Positions 30,838-39,364 of a DNA stretch of 64,000 nucleotides are shown one piece after another. This DNA comes from Rosenbergiella epipactidis (GTDB lineage Bacteria > Pseudomonadota > Gammaproteobacteria > Enterobacterales > Enterobacteriaceae): NCBI RefSeq assembly GCF_018494055.1, contig NZ_JABBFQ010000004.1, positions 186,001 through 250,000 on the forward strand, read 5' to 3'. How positions within the stretch are numbered: the first letter of the stretch is position 1; every line of letters begins with the position of its first letter. A program made the translations under genes and the position numbers. The notes below the pieces were generated by a model, which saw only the letters and a program-made list of their open reading frames with translations, was not told the DNA's origin and searched no databases.

Positions 30838-31257
30838 TCATTTATCGGTGGATATTCTTTTTTGTGAAACGGTCTGATACTTCAGCGTTTCTTCGGATTT
30901 AAATTCGTTTACACTCTCATGACTCTCTATTCTAATCTCCTCCTTAAGATATATTTTTTTCACTATTTCTATGTGTTCCTCAAAGATGGGAATAATTTTC
31001 ACCCCATTCTCTTCACGTATTTGCGGAATATCAGAAATATACTGACCAATAGGGACATGTTTTATTTCTGCCTGCCGACTGATTAACTGTTCGTTAATAT
31101 CGACTTTCTTGGCTTCCGTTTTTCTTTCAACTTGAAACTGACTTTTAACATACTGTTTCTTTTCAATTTCTACTCTTTCTTCCACCAGAGGAATAATCAA
31201 CTCCTCTGGCTGTTCGTTGGGAGTGTTCTTTATTTCTGGTTGCTTATCAGAACTCAT
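30838..31257 (-). CDS. Small DUF2382-like protein
   Basis: The 139-residue charged protein has the repeating pattern of DUF2382: IIPLVEERVEIEKKQYVKSQ near the start, and a second copy of the pattern IIPIFEEHIEIVKKIYLKEE at about residues 85-105. It has neither signal peptide nor membrane segment. It is poorer in G+C than its neighbours. ATG 31257 follows a GTG in frame and has GGGGA upstream. It lies nine bases before the larger DUF2382 gene and 20 after the OmpA-like gene, so the three form one operon. The doubled motif suggests two half-domains. Confidence 0.65.
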   Translation of the reverse strand: MSSDKQPEIKNTPNEQPEELIIPLVEERVEIEKKQYVKSQFQVERKTEAKKVDINEQLISRQAEIKHVPIGQYISDIPQIREENGVKIIPIFEEHIEIVKKIYLKEEIRIESHESVNEFKSEETLKYQTVSQKRISTDK

Positions 31258-31277
31258 CACACTTATTCCCCGATAGC

Positions 31278-31937
31278 TTATTGAGCCGCTTTCACTTGAA
31301 TCGCGACTCGACGGTTTTGGTCACGACCTTGAGCGGTATCATTGTTCGCCACTACATGATCTGCGCCTTGACCATCAATGGTGATTTTAGAGCCGTCAAC
31401 GCCATGTTGGGTTAACCAATCTTTAATCGCGTTAGCACGTTGGCCCGAAAGAGGTTGGTTAATTGCCTCAGTACCCGTGCTATCGGTAAAACCACGTACC
31501 ACGATATTATGATCAGGATGTTGACTAATTAAGGTCGCCACTTGGTTTAAAGACTGCTCATCGGTGACTGACGGTGTCGCGTTACCGGTAGCGAAGCTCA
31601 CTTGGTCTAAATCAATCCATTGGCTATCGTCGTTTCCTTCACCTGCATAATAATGTTGCAGGGCAGTTAACGCATTATCACTGTCGGCAGCAGGTGCTGC
31701 AGGTGGCGTAGAGTTGTCTGTAGCCGCTGGTTGTTCTGCAGGCTGGGACATTGCCGACGGAGAGGATGAAGGTGCTGGGGCAGCATCGTTATTATTTCGC
31801 TGGGTACTAAACCAGATAGCAAGAATAATAATGATGATGGCTAAAAGTAACCACCAAATTCCTTTGCCTTTCTTCTGCTTAATAATTTGCTGATCAACGA
31901 CTGGGTCCACAAATTTCTTGTCAGTTCTTTTGTCCAT
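31278..31937 (-). CDS. Inner-membrane-anchored OmpA-family peptidoglycan-binding protein
   Basis: The 219-residue protein has a short cytoplasmic N-terminus, one transmembrane helix (IWWLLLAIIIIILAIWF, about residues 28-44), and a low-complexity Pro/Ala/Ser linker (about 50-85). A C-terminal OmpA-like domain follows with VVRGFTDSTGTEAINQPLSGQRA and GQGADHVVANNDTAQGRDQNRRV, which normally binds the peptidoglycan diaminopimelate. It probably tethers the inner membrane to the wall. A GAGGTGATT site precedes the ATG. It is first in the operon with the two DUF2382 genes, linking an envelope anchor with stress proteins. Confidence 0.8.
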   Translation of the reverse strand: MDKRTDKKFVDPVVDQQIIKQKKGKGIWWLLLAIIIIILAIWFSTQRNNNDAAPAPSSSPSAMSQPAEQPAATDNSTPPAAPAADSDNALTALQHYYAGEGNDDSQWIDLDQVSFATGNATPSVTDEQSLNQVATLISQHPDHNIVVRGFTDSTGTEAINQPLSGQRANAIKDWLTQHGVDGSKITIDGQGADHVVANNDTAQGRDQNRRVAIQVKAAQ

Positions 31938-32271
31938 AAATCACCTCAATTAATTCAACTCATCGTGTAAAGTTAAAAAATAAAAAGTTTCGCATTCCGT
32001 AAACTTAACATTAATCCTAGAACAAGCTTGCATTAGATCAAGAAACAAAAATTTCACTTTTAGGTCGTAATATTCATAACTCTATGAAATTAATAATAGC
32101 TTTCGGTAAAAGATATTTTAAAAAAAAGTTAAGTTAAGAATTATCTGTAGGGTTGAAATATTAGAATAATTAATTAAAAATGAATGAAATGAGTGAGTTA
32201 TTCTCTATTAGTGCTCAGCCAGAAGAACTGCTATAGTCTGCGCCTTTTAGCGTTCTCATTGAGGAGTACAG
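31938..32271. other. AT-rich divergent intergenic region
   Basis: These 334 bases separate the OmpA-like operon from the Mtr-like permease and must hold both promoters. The sequence is markedly A+T-rich with several A and T runs. A TATAGT hexamer at 32232-32237 could be the -10 of the permease gene. I see no open frame with a ribosome site and no convincing operator. Confidence 0.5.
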
Positions 32272-33519
32272 ATGGCCCCTTCTAACAAAGCCTCATCACC
32301 ATCCAGTGCTTGGGGAGCAATGATAATCTGTGGCACCGTTGCCGGTGCAGGCATGTTTACACTCCCAGTGGTGATGGCAGGTGCTTGGTATAGCTGGTCA
32401 GTGTTAATGTTGGTGGTGAGTTGGTTCTGTATGCTGTTATCCGGGCTGCTGTTTATGAAAGTGAGCCTCAACTTTCCACTCGGCGCCGGTTACGATACGC
32501 TGACCCAAGCACTTACCCCTAAATGGTGGGGAAGGATCAATGGTCTGAGTATTATCTTTGTGTTGGGTATCCTGACCTATGCTTATATTTCAGCGAGCGG
32601 CCCTGTATACCAACAATCCTTAAATACGCTGGGTCTTGGACTAAACGGCGCTGAAGCCAAGGGATTGCTCACAGCAGTGGTAGGGCTTGTCGTCTGGCTA
32701 GGAACTAAAGGGGTAAGTCGGCTCATCACCCTGTGCTTAGTGGCTAAGCTTTTACTGTTCTTTATGCTATTCGGTGGCCTCATCCATCATGTTGACCTAT
32801 CACAGCTGCTGACACCACAAGACGCTCTTTCGCATCCTGAAACCTATTGGCCATTTTTATTAGCAGTGGTGCCCTTCTGTCTGGCCTCTTTCGGCTTTCA
32901 CGGCAATATCACCGGCCTCATCAGCTACTACCAAGGTAATGAGCGCAAAGTTAAACGCGCACTGATTGGCGGAACCTTATTTGCGCTGGTTATCTATCTT
33001 TTCTGGTTGACCTGTACCATGGGCAATATCCCGCGGCAAAACTTTCCGGAAATTAGCCGGCAAGGTGGCGATATACACGCGCTGATCCAAGCGATGCATG
33101 ATCGAATTCCACAAAAATCCCTTGGGCTGCTACTGGATATCTTCTCGCACTTCGCGGTGATTTGTTCTTTCTTAGGAGTGACTGTCGGACTGTTCGATTT
33201 TGTCGCCGATAAGCTTGGTTTTACTGACAGTAAAACCGGACGCGCAAAAACCGCGCTGATCACCTTTTGTCCGCCGTTAATCGCCTCGATCCTATTCCCT
33301 CAGGGCTTTTTACTGGCCATCGGCTATGCCGGACTGCTGGCGACGTTGTGGGCGCTCTTTACGCCGGCGCTGCTGGCATGGAACGCCCACTCTCGCTTCG
33401 CACAGGGCGAACCTCGTCGTCTACGCTATCAGGTCGCGATAACGCTGGTTGTCGCGTTCGGTTTACTCAATATCGTTGCCTGGGTAGGTAGTCAACTGCA
33501 TCTTATTCCTCTTTTTTAG
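32272..33519 (+). CDS. mtr: Aromatic amino acid permease, Mtr/TnaB/TyrP family
   Basis: The 415-residue inner-membrane protein matches the aromatic amino-acid permease family, closest in my reading to E. coli Mtr, the high-affinity tryptophan permease. Shared segments include GTVAGAGMFTLPVVMAGAW, ILTYAYISASG, PFCLASFGFHGN, TMGNIPR and FLGVTVGLFDF. About eleven hydrophobic helices are visible. A GAGGAG site precedes the ATG. TnaB-like specificity for tryptophan or TyrP-like specificity for tyrosine cannot be excluded. No trp or tyr operator is recognised upstream, and the next gene, poxB, is unrelated. Confidence 0.75.
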   Translation: MAPSNKASSPSSAWGAMIICGTVAGAGMFTLPVVMAGAWYSWSVLMLVVSWFCMLLSGLLFMKVSLNFPLGAGYDTLTQALTPKWWGRINGLSIIFVLGILTYAYISASGPVYQQSLNTLGLGLNGAEAKGLLTAVVGLVVWLGTKGVSRLITLCLVAKLLLFFMLFGGLIHHVDLSQLLTPQDALSHPETYWPFLLAVVPFCLASFGFHGNITGLISYYQGNERKVKRALIGGTLFALVIYLFWLTCTMGNIPRQNFPEISRQGGDIHALIQAMHDRIPQKSLGLLLDIFSHFAVICSFLGVTVGLFDFVADKLGFTDSKTGRAKTALITFCPPLIASILFPQGFLLAIGYAGLLATLWALFTPALLAWNAHSRFAQGEPRRLRYQVAITLVVAFGLLNIVAWVGSQLHLIPLF

Positions 33520-33593
33520 GGATACGTGCTCACCGCTGAGCAGAGTGATAGACCCGCACTATACTTATTTAAAATCTGTATTGAGGGTCTATC

Positions 33594-35321
33594 ATGTCTG
33601 AACGTTCAGTCGCTTCACTGATCATTGAACAGCTTGAAAAAGCCGGTGTGCAACACTGTTACGGCGTTGTCGGCGACACGCTAAATTACATTACCGATGA
33701 AATGAGTCGCAGTAGCATAAAGTGGCTGCACGTTCGTCATGAAGAGGTTGCAGGCTTTGCTGCCGGGGCAGAAGCCCTCATGACCGATAGATTAACCGCT
33801 TGTGCGGGGTCCTGCGGCCCGGGCGGCTTACATTTTATTAACGGTTTATTTGAAAGCCATCGTAATCGCGCACCGGTCATCCTGCTTGCCAGCCAGATCA
33901 GTAGTGAATTGCTCGGTAATGACTTCCCACAAGAGGTCGACTTCCTCTCCGTCTACCAAAGTTGCTCGGTATTTTGCGAACAGATCCTTACTGCTGACCA
34001 AGCTCCTGCAGTAATTCGCCGTGCTTGCCAAGCGGCGCTCAATCAGCGTGGGGTCGCCGTTGTTGTCGTCCCGGTGGATATCAGTAAAGCGAAAACGCAC
34101 GCCGTCACCCAAACAATCTGGCAACCTCAACCTCAATTGATTCCAAACCCTCATGAGCTGCAGACGATTGCTGCGTTACTGAATAAAGGTAAGCGTGTCG
34201 CAATTTATGCTGGCGCGGGCTGCGAGGGGGCACATGATGATTTAGTCGCCTTAGCTGACCAGCTCAAGGCGCCGATCGTCAATACCTCTCGGGGTAAAGA
34301 CTTTATTGAATACGATAACCCCTATTCTGTTGGCATGACGGGGATCTTTGGCTGCGAGGCAGGATTCGAGGCAATCAAACAATGCGACGTCTTATTACTG
34401 CTCGGCGCAGACTTCGCGTGGTCACAGTTCTATCCAGATCACGCAACCATTATCCAGATAGACCAACAAGCGACGCATTTAGGCCGCCGCCATCCCATCG
34501 CCTTCGGTGCCGTAGGCCGAGTCAGCGATACCCTTAGCGCACTGCTTCCGCTGGTCGACACCCAGAGTAACGATCAGTTTTTTCAGCAGATCGCTAAAGT
34601 ACGCGATAAATCAGTTAAGCGTCGCCATAAAGAAGAACAACGCGCAACCGGCCACCCTATTCATCCACAATATCTGGTGAGCCTACTTAACCAACATGCA
34701 GCCAAAGATGCTCTCTTTACCGCCGATGGCGGGTCAGCAATGGTCTGGCTTTTACGTCATATCGATAGCTTAGGGACCCGCCGGACACTCGCCAGTCTGC
34801 TACACGGGACGATGGCCAATGCAATGCCGCAAGCCATTGGTCTACAAGTCGCTTTCCCTGAACGACAAGTGATTGCCCTCTGTGGAGATGGCGGACTGAG
34901 TATGCTTCTGGGCGACCTCTTTACGCTGGTCCAAGAAGCATTACCGGTGAAACTGGTGGTGATCAATAATGGGTCATTAAACTTCGTCGAGCTTGAGCAG
35001 AAAGTCGAAGGATTACTTGATCATTACACCAAACTAAAAAATGATAACTTTGCCAAAGTCGCCGGAGCCATCGGCCTCTACAGCCAGAAAGTGGTAGAAG
35101 CCGAAACCTTGGAAGACGCCATAGCACGTTTTCTGGCTCACCCCGGCCCCGCCCTGTTAGACGTCCATACCCATCCTAATGAGCTGGTGATGCCGCCCGA
35201 AATCTCGTTAACACAAGTGGCCGACACGGCACTGTACGCAACCAAGGCGTTATTCCACGGCCGATTAGCCGATGTCGCCAGCTTTGTAGGCAGTGAGATA
35301 AGTCAGAAGCTCGGTAAATAA
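33594..35321 (+). CDS. poxB: Thiamine-diphosphate-dependent pyruvate oxidase (PoxB-like)
   Basis: The 575-residue protein is a ThDP enzyme close to E. coli PoxB, the peripheral membrane flavoenzyme that oxidises pyruvate to acetate and CO2 and feeds electrons to ubiquinone. It has the catalytic glutamate in RHEEVAGFAAGAEA, AGSCGPGGLHFINGL, the FAD-domain segment, and the ThDP motif GDGG...NN at about residues 430-460. A C-terminal extension corresponds to the lipid-binding part of PoxB. Identity with PoxB is moderate, so a paralogue with another 2-oxo acid substrate is possible. A GAGGG site precedes ATG. Confidence 0.78.
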   Translation: MSERSVASLIIEQLEKAGVQHCYGVVGDTLNYITDEMSRSSIKWLHVRHEEVAGFAAGAEALMTDRLTACAGSCGPGGLHFINGLFESHRNRAPVILLASQISSELLGNDFPQEVDFLSVYQSCSVFCEQILTADQAPAVIRRACQAALNQRGVAVVVVPVDISKAKTHAVTQTIWQPQPQLIPNPHELQTIAALLNKGKRVAIYAGAGCEGAHDDLVALADQLKAPIVNTSRGKDFIEYDNPYSVGMTGIFGCEAGFEAIKQCDVLLLLGADFAWSQFYPDHATIIQIDQQATHLGRRHPIAFGAVGRVSDTLSALLPLVDTQSNDQFFQQIAKVRDKSVKRRHKEEQRATGHPIHPQYLVSLLNQHAAKDALFTADGGSAMVWLLRHIDSLGTRRTLASLLHGTMANAMPQAIGLQVAFPERQVIALCGDGGLSMLLGDLFTLVQEALPVKLVVINNGSLNFVELEQKVEGLLDHYTKLKNDNFAKVAGAIGLYSQKVVEAETLEDAIARFLAHPGPALLDVHTHPNELVMPPEISLTQVADTALYATKALFHGRLADVASFVGSEISQKLGK

Positions 35322-35342
35322 CACTTCGATTAATTATTCACC

Positions 35343-35363
35343 CCCCAATGCGACGCGTTGGGG
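35343..35363 (+). terminator. Hairpin after poxB
   Basis: CCCCAA and TTGGGG pair around a 9-base loop between poxB and proP. The stem is short and no T-run follows, so termination is probably partial. Confidence 0.35.
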
Positions 35364-35423
35364 AGAGTAGTCTATGCTTATAACTTTGATTTCTTCGGGG
35401 TCTTAATTGCGTAAGGAAAGCCT

Positions 35424-36932
35424 ATGCTGAAAATTAAACGAAAAAAAGTAAAACCTATTGGCCTGAGTGATGTCACCATTATTGATGACAGCCGACTCAA
35501 AAAAGCAATCACTGCCGCCGCCTTAGGTAACGCTATGGAATGGTTTGACTTTGGTGTCTACGGGTATGTCGCCACTGTCTTGGGTAAAGTTTTCTTCCCT
35601 CATGCTTCACCGGGTATTCAGATCATCGCCGCACTCGCCACCTTCTCCGTACCCTTTATCGTTCGTCCGATTGGCGGAATGTTTTTCGGCAGACTGGGCG
35701 ATAAATATGGTCGACAACAAATTCTTGCCATGACCATTATATTGATGACGCTCAGTACCTTCTGTATTGGCCTCATCCCTTCGTACAACACCATCGGTAT
35801 CTGGGCACCCATCTTGCTGTTGATTGCCAAGATGGTACAAGGATTCTCGGTTGGCGGAGAATATACCGGCGCTTCCATCTTTGTCGCCGAATACTCGCCC
35901 GACCGAAAACGCGGATTTATGGGAAGTTGGCTCGACTTCGGTTCGCTAGTCGGTTTTATCTGTGGTGCGGGTGTCGTCGTACTATTAAACGCAATCTTAG
36001 GTCAAGAAACGTTCAATGACTGGGGATGGCGTATTCCGTTCTTCATGGCACTGCCACTGGGTTTTATCGGTCTGTACCTGCGCCACGCCTTAGAAGAGAC
36101 CCCAGCATTCCAAAAACACGTTGAATCACTGGAAGAGGGATCTAAGCAAGGATTAAGCGAGGGGCCTTCCGTTCCATTTAAAGAAGTCGCCCGTAAACAC
36201 TGGCGTAATCTTATTTCCTGTATCGGTATCGTCATTACCACTAACGTGGCGTACTACATGCTATTGACCTATGTCCCTAGCTACCTCAGCCACGACTTAC
36301 ACTACTCGGAAAACAGTGGTGTATTTATTATCGTCGTGATCATGGTCGCCATGCTTTTTGTGCAACCGATCATGGGGCTGCTGAGTGATAAATTTGGGCG
36401 CCGTCCCTTTATCATTATTGGTAGTGTGGCGATGGTATTATTCTCGATTCCTTCCTTTATGCTGATCACGCAGCACAGTTTAGTGGCGCTATTTTTTGGT
36501 CTCCTGATCCAAGCCATTATTCTTAACTGTTTGATTGGAGTGATGGCGTCGACGCTACCCGCGATGTTCCCGACCGAGGTTCGCTATAGCGCACTCGCCA
36601 GCACCTACAATATCTCGATTCTGATCGCAGGTATCACCCCAACCCTCACCGCTTGGTTAGTCGAAACGACCGGAAATCTTTATATGCCCGGTTGGTATTT
36701 AGTGGTGGTCGGTATTATCGGTGCCATTACCGGAGTTACCATGCGCGAGACGGCTAATAAGCCTTTATACGGTGGAACGCCTGCAGCCTCTTCTTTGGAA
36801 GAAGCAAAAGAGCTGTTGCAAGAACACCACGATGGTATTGAGCAGCGAATTGAAGATATTGACCAAGAAATAGAAGAGTTAAAACAAAAACGTCGTAACT
36901 TAGTCGATCAACATCCAAAGATTAATCACTAA
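35424..36932 (+). CDS. proP: Osmoprotectant:proton symporter ProP
   Basis: ProP imports proline, glycine betaine and related osmolytes when osmolarity rises. The 502-residue major-facilitator protein matches E. coli ProP over its length, including NAMEWFDFGVYGY, RLGDKYGRQ and VGGEYTGASIF. The C-terminal extension forms the known osmosensory coiled coil (GIEQRIEDIDQEIEELKQ, about residues 472-489), a feature present only in ProP-type members. An AAGGAA site precedes the ATG and a strong terminator follows the stop. Osmotic regulation is known for the family, not seen here. Confidence 0.95.
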   Translation: MLKIKRKKVKPIGLSDVTIIDDSRLKKAITAAALGNAMEWFDFGVYGYVATVLGKVFFPHASPGIQIIAALATFSVPFIVRPIGGMFFGRLGDKYGRQQILAMTIILMTLSTFCIGLIPSYNTIGIWAPILLLIAKMVQGFSVGGEYTGASIFVAEYSPDRKRGFMGSWLDFGSLVGFICGAGVVVLLNAILGQETFNDWGWRIPFFMALPLGFIGLYLRHALEETPAFQKHVESLEEGSKQGLSEGPSVPFKEVARKHWRNLISCIGIVITTNVAYYMLLTYVPSYLSHDLHYSENSGVFIIVVIMVAMLFVQPIMGLLSDKFGRRPFIIIGSVAMVLFSIPSFMLITQHSLVALFFGLLIQAIILNCLIGVMASTLPAMFPTEVRYSALASTYNISILIAGITPTLTAWLVETTGNLYMPGWYLVVVGIIGAITGVTMRETANKPLYGGTPAASSLEEAKELLQEHHDGIEQRIEDIDQEIEELKQKRRNLVDQHPKINH

Positions 36933-36940
36933 TCCCCCCA

Positions 36941-36970
36941 AACGGCTAAGCTTCAGTAGCCGTTTTTTTT
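36941..36970 (+). terminator. Intrinsic terminator of proP
   Basis: AACGGCTA, an 8-base loop and TAGCCGTT followed by a run of T residues form a strong terminator nine bases after the proP stop. Confidence 0.9.
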
Positions 36971-37080
36971 GCATCGCGATGGCGTTCAGTCCAGCCAATG
37001 CGCTTGCCACCCAACCATAACATTCAGTTACCAGCAAAAAAATCATGAGTATCCTAGCTCGCTTATTGGTTTTTATTTGT

Positions 37081-37103
37081 GTTATGTTATAACAAAACAT
37101 AAC
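37081..37103 (+). promoter_or_regulatory. Putative Zur operator upstream of zinT
   Basis: GTTATGTT and AACATAAC form a perfect 8-bp inverted repeat with a 7-base centre (ATAACAA), 13 bases before the zinT start. This resembles the enterobacterial Zur box core (ATGTTATA...TATAACAT). ZinT is a known Zur target in E. coli, so repression by Zur under zinc sufficiency is the natural inference. The palindrome itself is seen directly. Confidence 0.65.
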
Positions 37104-37115
37104 TAAGGATCTACC

Positions 37116-37760
37116 ATGGCATTTACACCTCTGAAAAAAGGGCTAGTGTTAGCTCTACTCTGTAGTACCTCCATCTCAGTCTGGGCACATGGCAGTCACA
37201 GTCATGTGATGAGCGCAGAAGAGAAAAAGATTTCGCAGGGGGAGTTTAGCGATCAGCAAGTGGCTGAACGCCCTCTCTCTGATTGGGATGGCGTCTGGCA
37301 GTCAGGCTATCCTCTATTACAAAAAGGGGCCTTAGCACCAGTGTTTAAAGCGAAAGCCGCCGCTCAGCACAAATCTGAAAACGAGATTGCCCAGTACTAT
37401 CAGACCGGTTATCAGACCGATATCGACAGTATTGAAATTGAGAATGGTCAGGTCGACTTTATCCAAGGCCAAAATAAAACTACCTGTCACTACCACAGTG
37501 CTGGCTATAAGATCCTCACCTATCCTTCCGGGAAGCGTGGGGTAAGGTATCTGTTCGAATGTCATGACCCGGCTTCGAAAGCGCCACGCTATCTACAATT
37601 TAGCGATCATCGTATCGCGCCGCACCATTCCGATCACTTCCACATTTTCCTAGGTAATGAGTCACAACAGGCATTATTCAGCGAACTCCATCATTGGCCG
37701 ACTTACTTCCCGTACCAGATGATGGAGAAAGAGATCATTGAGGATATGATCCACCATTAA
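37116..37760 (+). CDS. zinT: Periplasmic metal-binding protein ZinT
   Basis: ZinT is a periplasmic zinc and cadmium binding protein that helps ZnuA during zinc limitation. The 214-residue precursor has a signal peptide (to VWA, about residue 24), a His-rich mature N-terminus (HGSHSH), and the ZinT lipocalin-like domain with LSDWDGVWQSGYPLL and YLFECHDPASKAPRY. The metal-site histidines lie in FSDHRIAPHHSDHFHIF. The promoter carries a Zur-like palindrome. Its stop overlaps by four bases the stop of the convergent phosphatase gene. Confidence 0.95.
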   Translation: MAFTPLKKGLVLALLCSTSISVWAHGSHSHVMSAEEKKISQGEFSDQQVAERPLSDWDGVWQSGYPLLQKGALAPVFKAKAAAQHKSENEIAQYYQTGYQTDIDSIEIENGQVDFIQGQNKTTCHYHSAGYKILTYPSGKRGVRYLFECHDPASKAPRYLQFSDHRIAPHHSDHFHIFLGNESQQALFSELHHWPTYFPYQMMEKEIIEDMIHH

Positions 37761-38524
37761 GCTTCTAACCATTTGTCTTGGATTAATTGGCGTTGCTGAG
37801 CGGTAACGCCATATTCCTGCTCCAGCCACTGCTCAATCGAAGCGTATCGCTGCTTTATCGCCGTCAAGGCTGCGACGAGCCACGCTTTATCGACCGAGAG
37901 CAGTTGTCGAAAGTTAGCCTGCGCTTTTTCGCTGACTCCTGCTGGCCAGAGCGCTAACGCCTGCTGGCCAATCTCCTCCAATCGACCATTGGTCGCGAGA
38001 TAGTCGTCAATAATCACTGACTCTTCACACCCCAAGAGTAAGAGGGTGATCGCACATCCTAGTCCAGTGCGATCTTTACCGACCGCGCAGTGCTGAATAA
38101 CAGTCTGGGTTTCGGGATGACTGAGGGTGGCGATCAACTGACGCCACGCCGGATTATTAAAAGGTAATTGTTGATAGAGTTGCGTCATAAAGCGATCGAC
38201 GTCTAATGCTTCAATGGCCTGCGGCGAGAACTCGACCACCTTGGCATCGACGACTAGATCCGGCGGATTCGCCGGAATATTTAGGTAATTGGCTGCAGTA
38301 ACAATCTGGTCGGGTTTGGCCTGCGCTTCATGAATATCACGATAATCCAGAATGGTAACACCTGCCAACTGAGCTAACTGCTCAGAATCTTGTGCAGTGA
38401 GCCGATCCAAAGCGCTACAGCGGAATAGGCAATTTGAGCGAATTTTTCGCCCCTCTTTCGTCAATAAACCGCCCAGTTGACGAAAATTAGCGATACTTTG
38501 TAACCTGATAGGTTGAGACATCAT
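37757..38524 (-). CDS. Protein-tyrosine-phosphatase-like enzyme (Y_phosphatase3 family)
   Basis: The 255-residue protein has the C-x5-R phosphatase loop in HCAVGKDRTG (nucleophile Cys146) and the family N-terminal motif NFRQLGGLLTKEGRKIRSN, which identifies the Y_phosphatase3/LipA-PtpB group. Such enzymes remove phosphate from tyrosine or phosphoinositides; the substrate here is unknown. There is no signal peptide in the chosen form. ATG 38524 has an AAAGGA site about ten bases upstream; an in-frame extension to 38590 adds 22 residues without a ribosome site. It is convergent with zinT. Confidence 0.82.
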   Translation of the reverse strand: MMSQPIRLQSIANFRQLGGLLTKEGRKIRSNCLFRCSALDRLTAQDSEQLAQLAGVTILDYRDIHEAQAKPDQIVTAANYLNIPANPPDLVVDAKVVEFSPQAIEALDVDRFMTQLYQQLPFNNPAWRQLIATLSHPETQTVIQHCAVGKDRTGLGCAITLLLLGCEESVIIDDYLATNGRLEEIGQQALALWPAGVSEKAQANFRQLLSVDKAWLVAALTAIKQRYASIEQWLEQEYGVTAQQRQLIQDKWLEA

Positions 38525-38827
38525 GGCGTTTTTTTCCTTTAGACCGCAGCCCATGCTAAATAAAAAATATTGAGGCGAGTCTGCCATCATACTGCTTTAT
38601 ATCTCGCAAAAGATGATCGATATCATAGCTTTACGCGGCGGGTAAGAAAGCCATCCTAAAGATAATTTATTCGATGAAGCAACCATTAATAGAGGTTATC
38701 GCAGGTTTGAAAATCAATTATTTCTTGAATTTACGCACAAAATTTTTTGCCATGATATTCAAATTTATTCAATTTCATCACGTAACTATTCCGCTATATG
38801 ATTGGTTTTTCAACAGGAGATACTGTG

Positions 38828-39244
38828 ATGACACTACTCACTAAATTTAATCATGCTGTGGATCACCCTAATGCAGGCCGCTTACTCCTTAGGGTATTAC
38901 TGGGTGGTTTGATGCTATTTCACGGATACTTTAAGCTCACGCACGGTGTATCCTGGATCGCTCCGATCCTTGCGGCTCACCACCTTCCGAGCCTGCTGGC
39001 CTATGGGGCTTATATTGGAGAAGTGGTCGCACCACTGTGTATTATTTTCGGCCTCTTCACCCGTGTGGCGGCTCTGGTTTATGCCATCAATATGGTGTTT
39101 GCTGTCTTACTTATTGCTGGCGCAAACTTCTGGAACACCACCGATGTAGGGGCTTGGGCGCTGGAAACTGAAGCGCTCTATTTAGTTGGCGGCTTAGTCG
39201 TGATGTTGCTTGGCGCAGGGAAATACAGTATCTCTAAAGAGTAA
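38828..39244 (+). CDS. DoxX-family inner-membrane protein
   Basis: The 138-residue protein has four hydrophobic helices and the DoxX-family pattern: a first helix ending in LMLFHGYFKL, a second with an acidic residue (YIGEVVAPLCIIFGLFTR), and a terminal GAGKYSI. DoxX proteins are small membrane proteins of mixed roles, some associated with quinone or thiosulfate metabolism; this one cannot be assigned further. An AGGAGA site eight bases before ATG 38828 decides the start over an in-frame ATG at 38798. It is monocistronic, in an AT-rich leader. Confidence 0.75.
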   Translation: MTLLTKFNHAVDHPNAGRLLLRVLLGGLMLFHGYFKLTHGVSWIAPILAAHHLPSLLAYGAYIGEVVAPLCIIFGLFTRVAALVYAINMVFAVLLIAGANFWNTTDVGAWALETEALYLVGGLVVMLLGAGKYSISKE

Positions 39245-39364
39245 TTCGCTCAGGGGGAGGAAACTCACTTTCACTCCCCTCACTTCTCGACACACTTCTC
39301 TCTCTTGCTTGACATCATTAGGCGCCTATAATTAAGCCAATCCCCTAGCCTATTGGAGTTAATC

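Noticed and set aside
39309-39332. TTGACA and TATAAT upstream of ydeP as a consensus promoter
   Set aside because: The spacer is only 12 bases, too short for sigma-70; the TATAAT may still act with TTGCTT 16 bases upstream.
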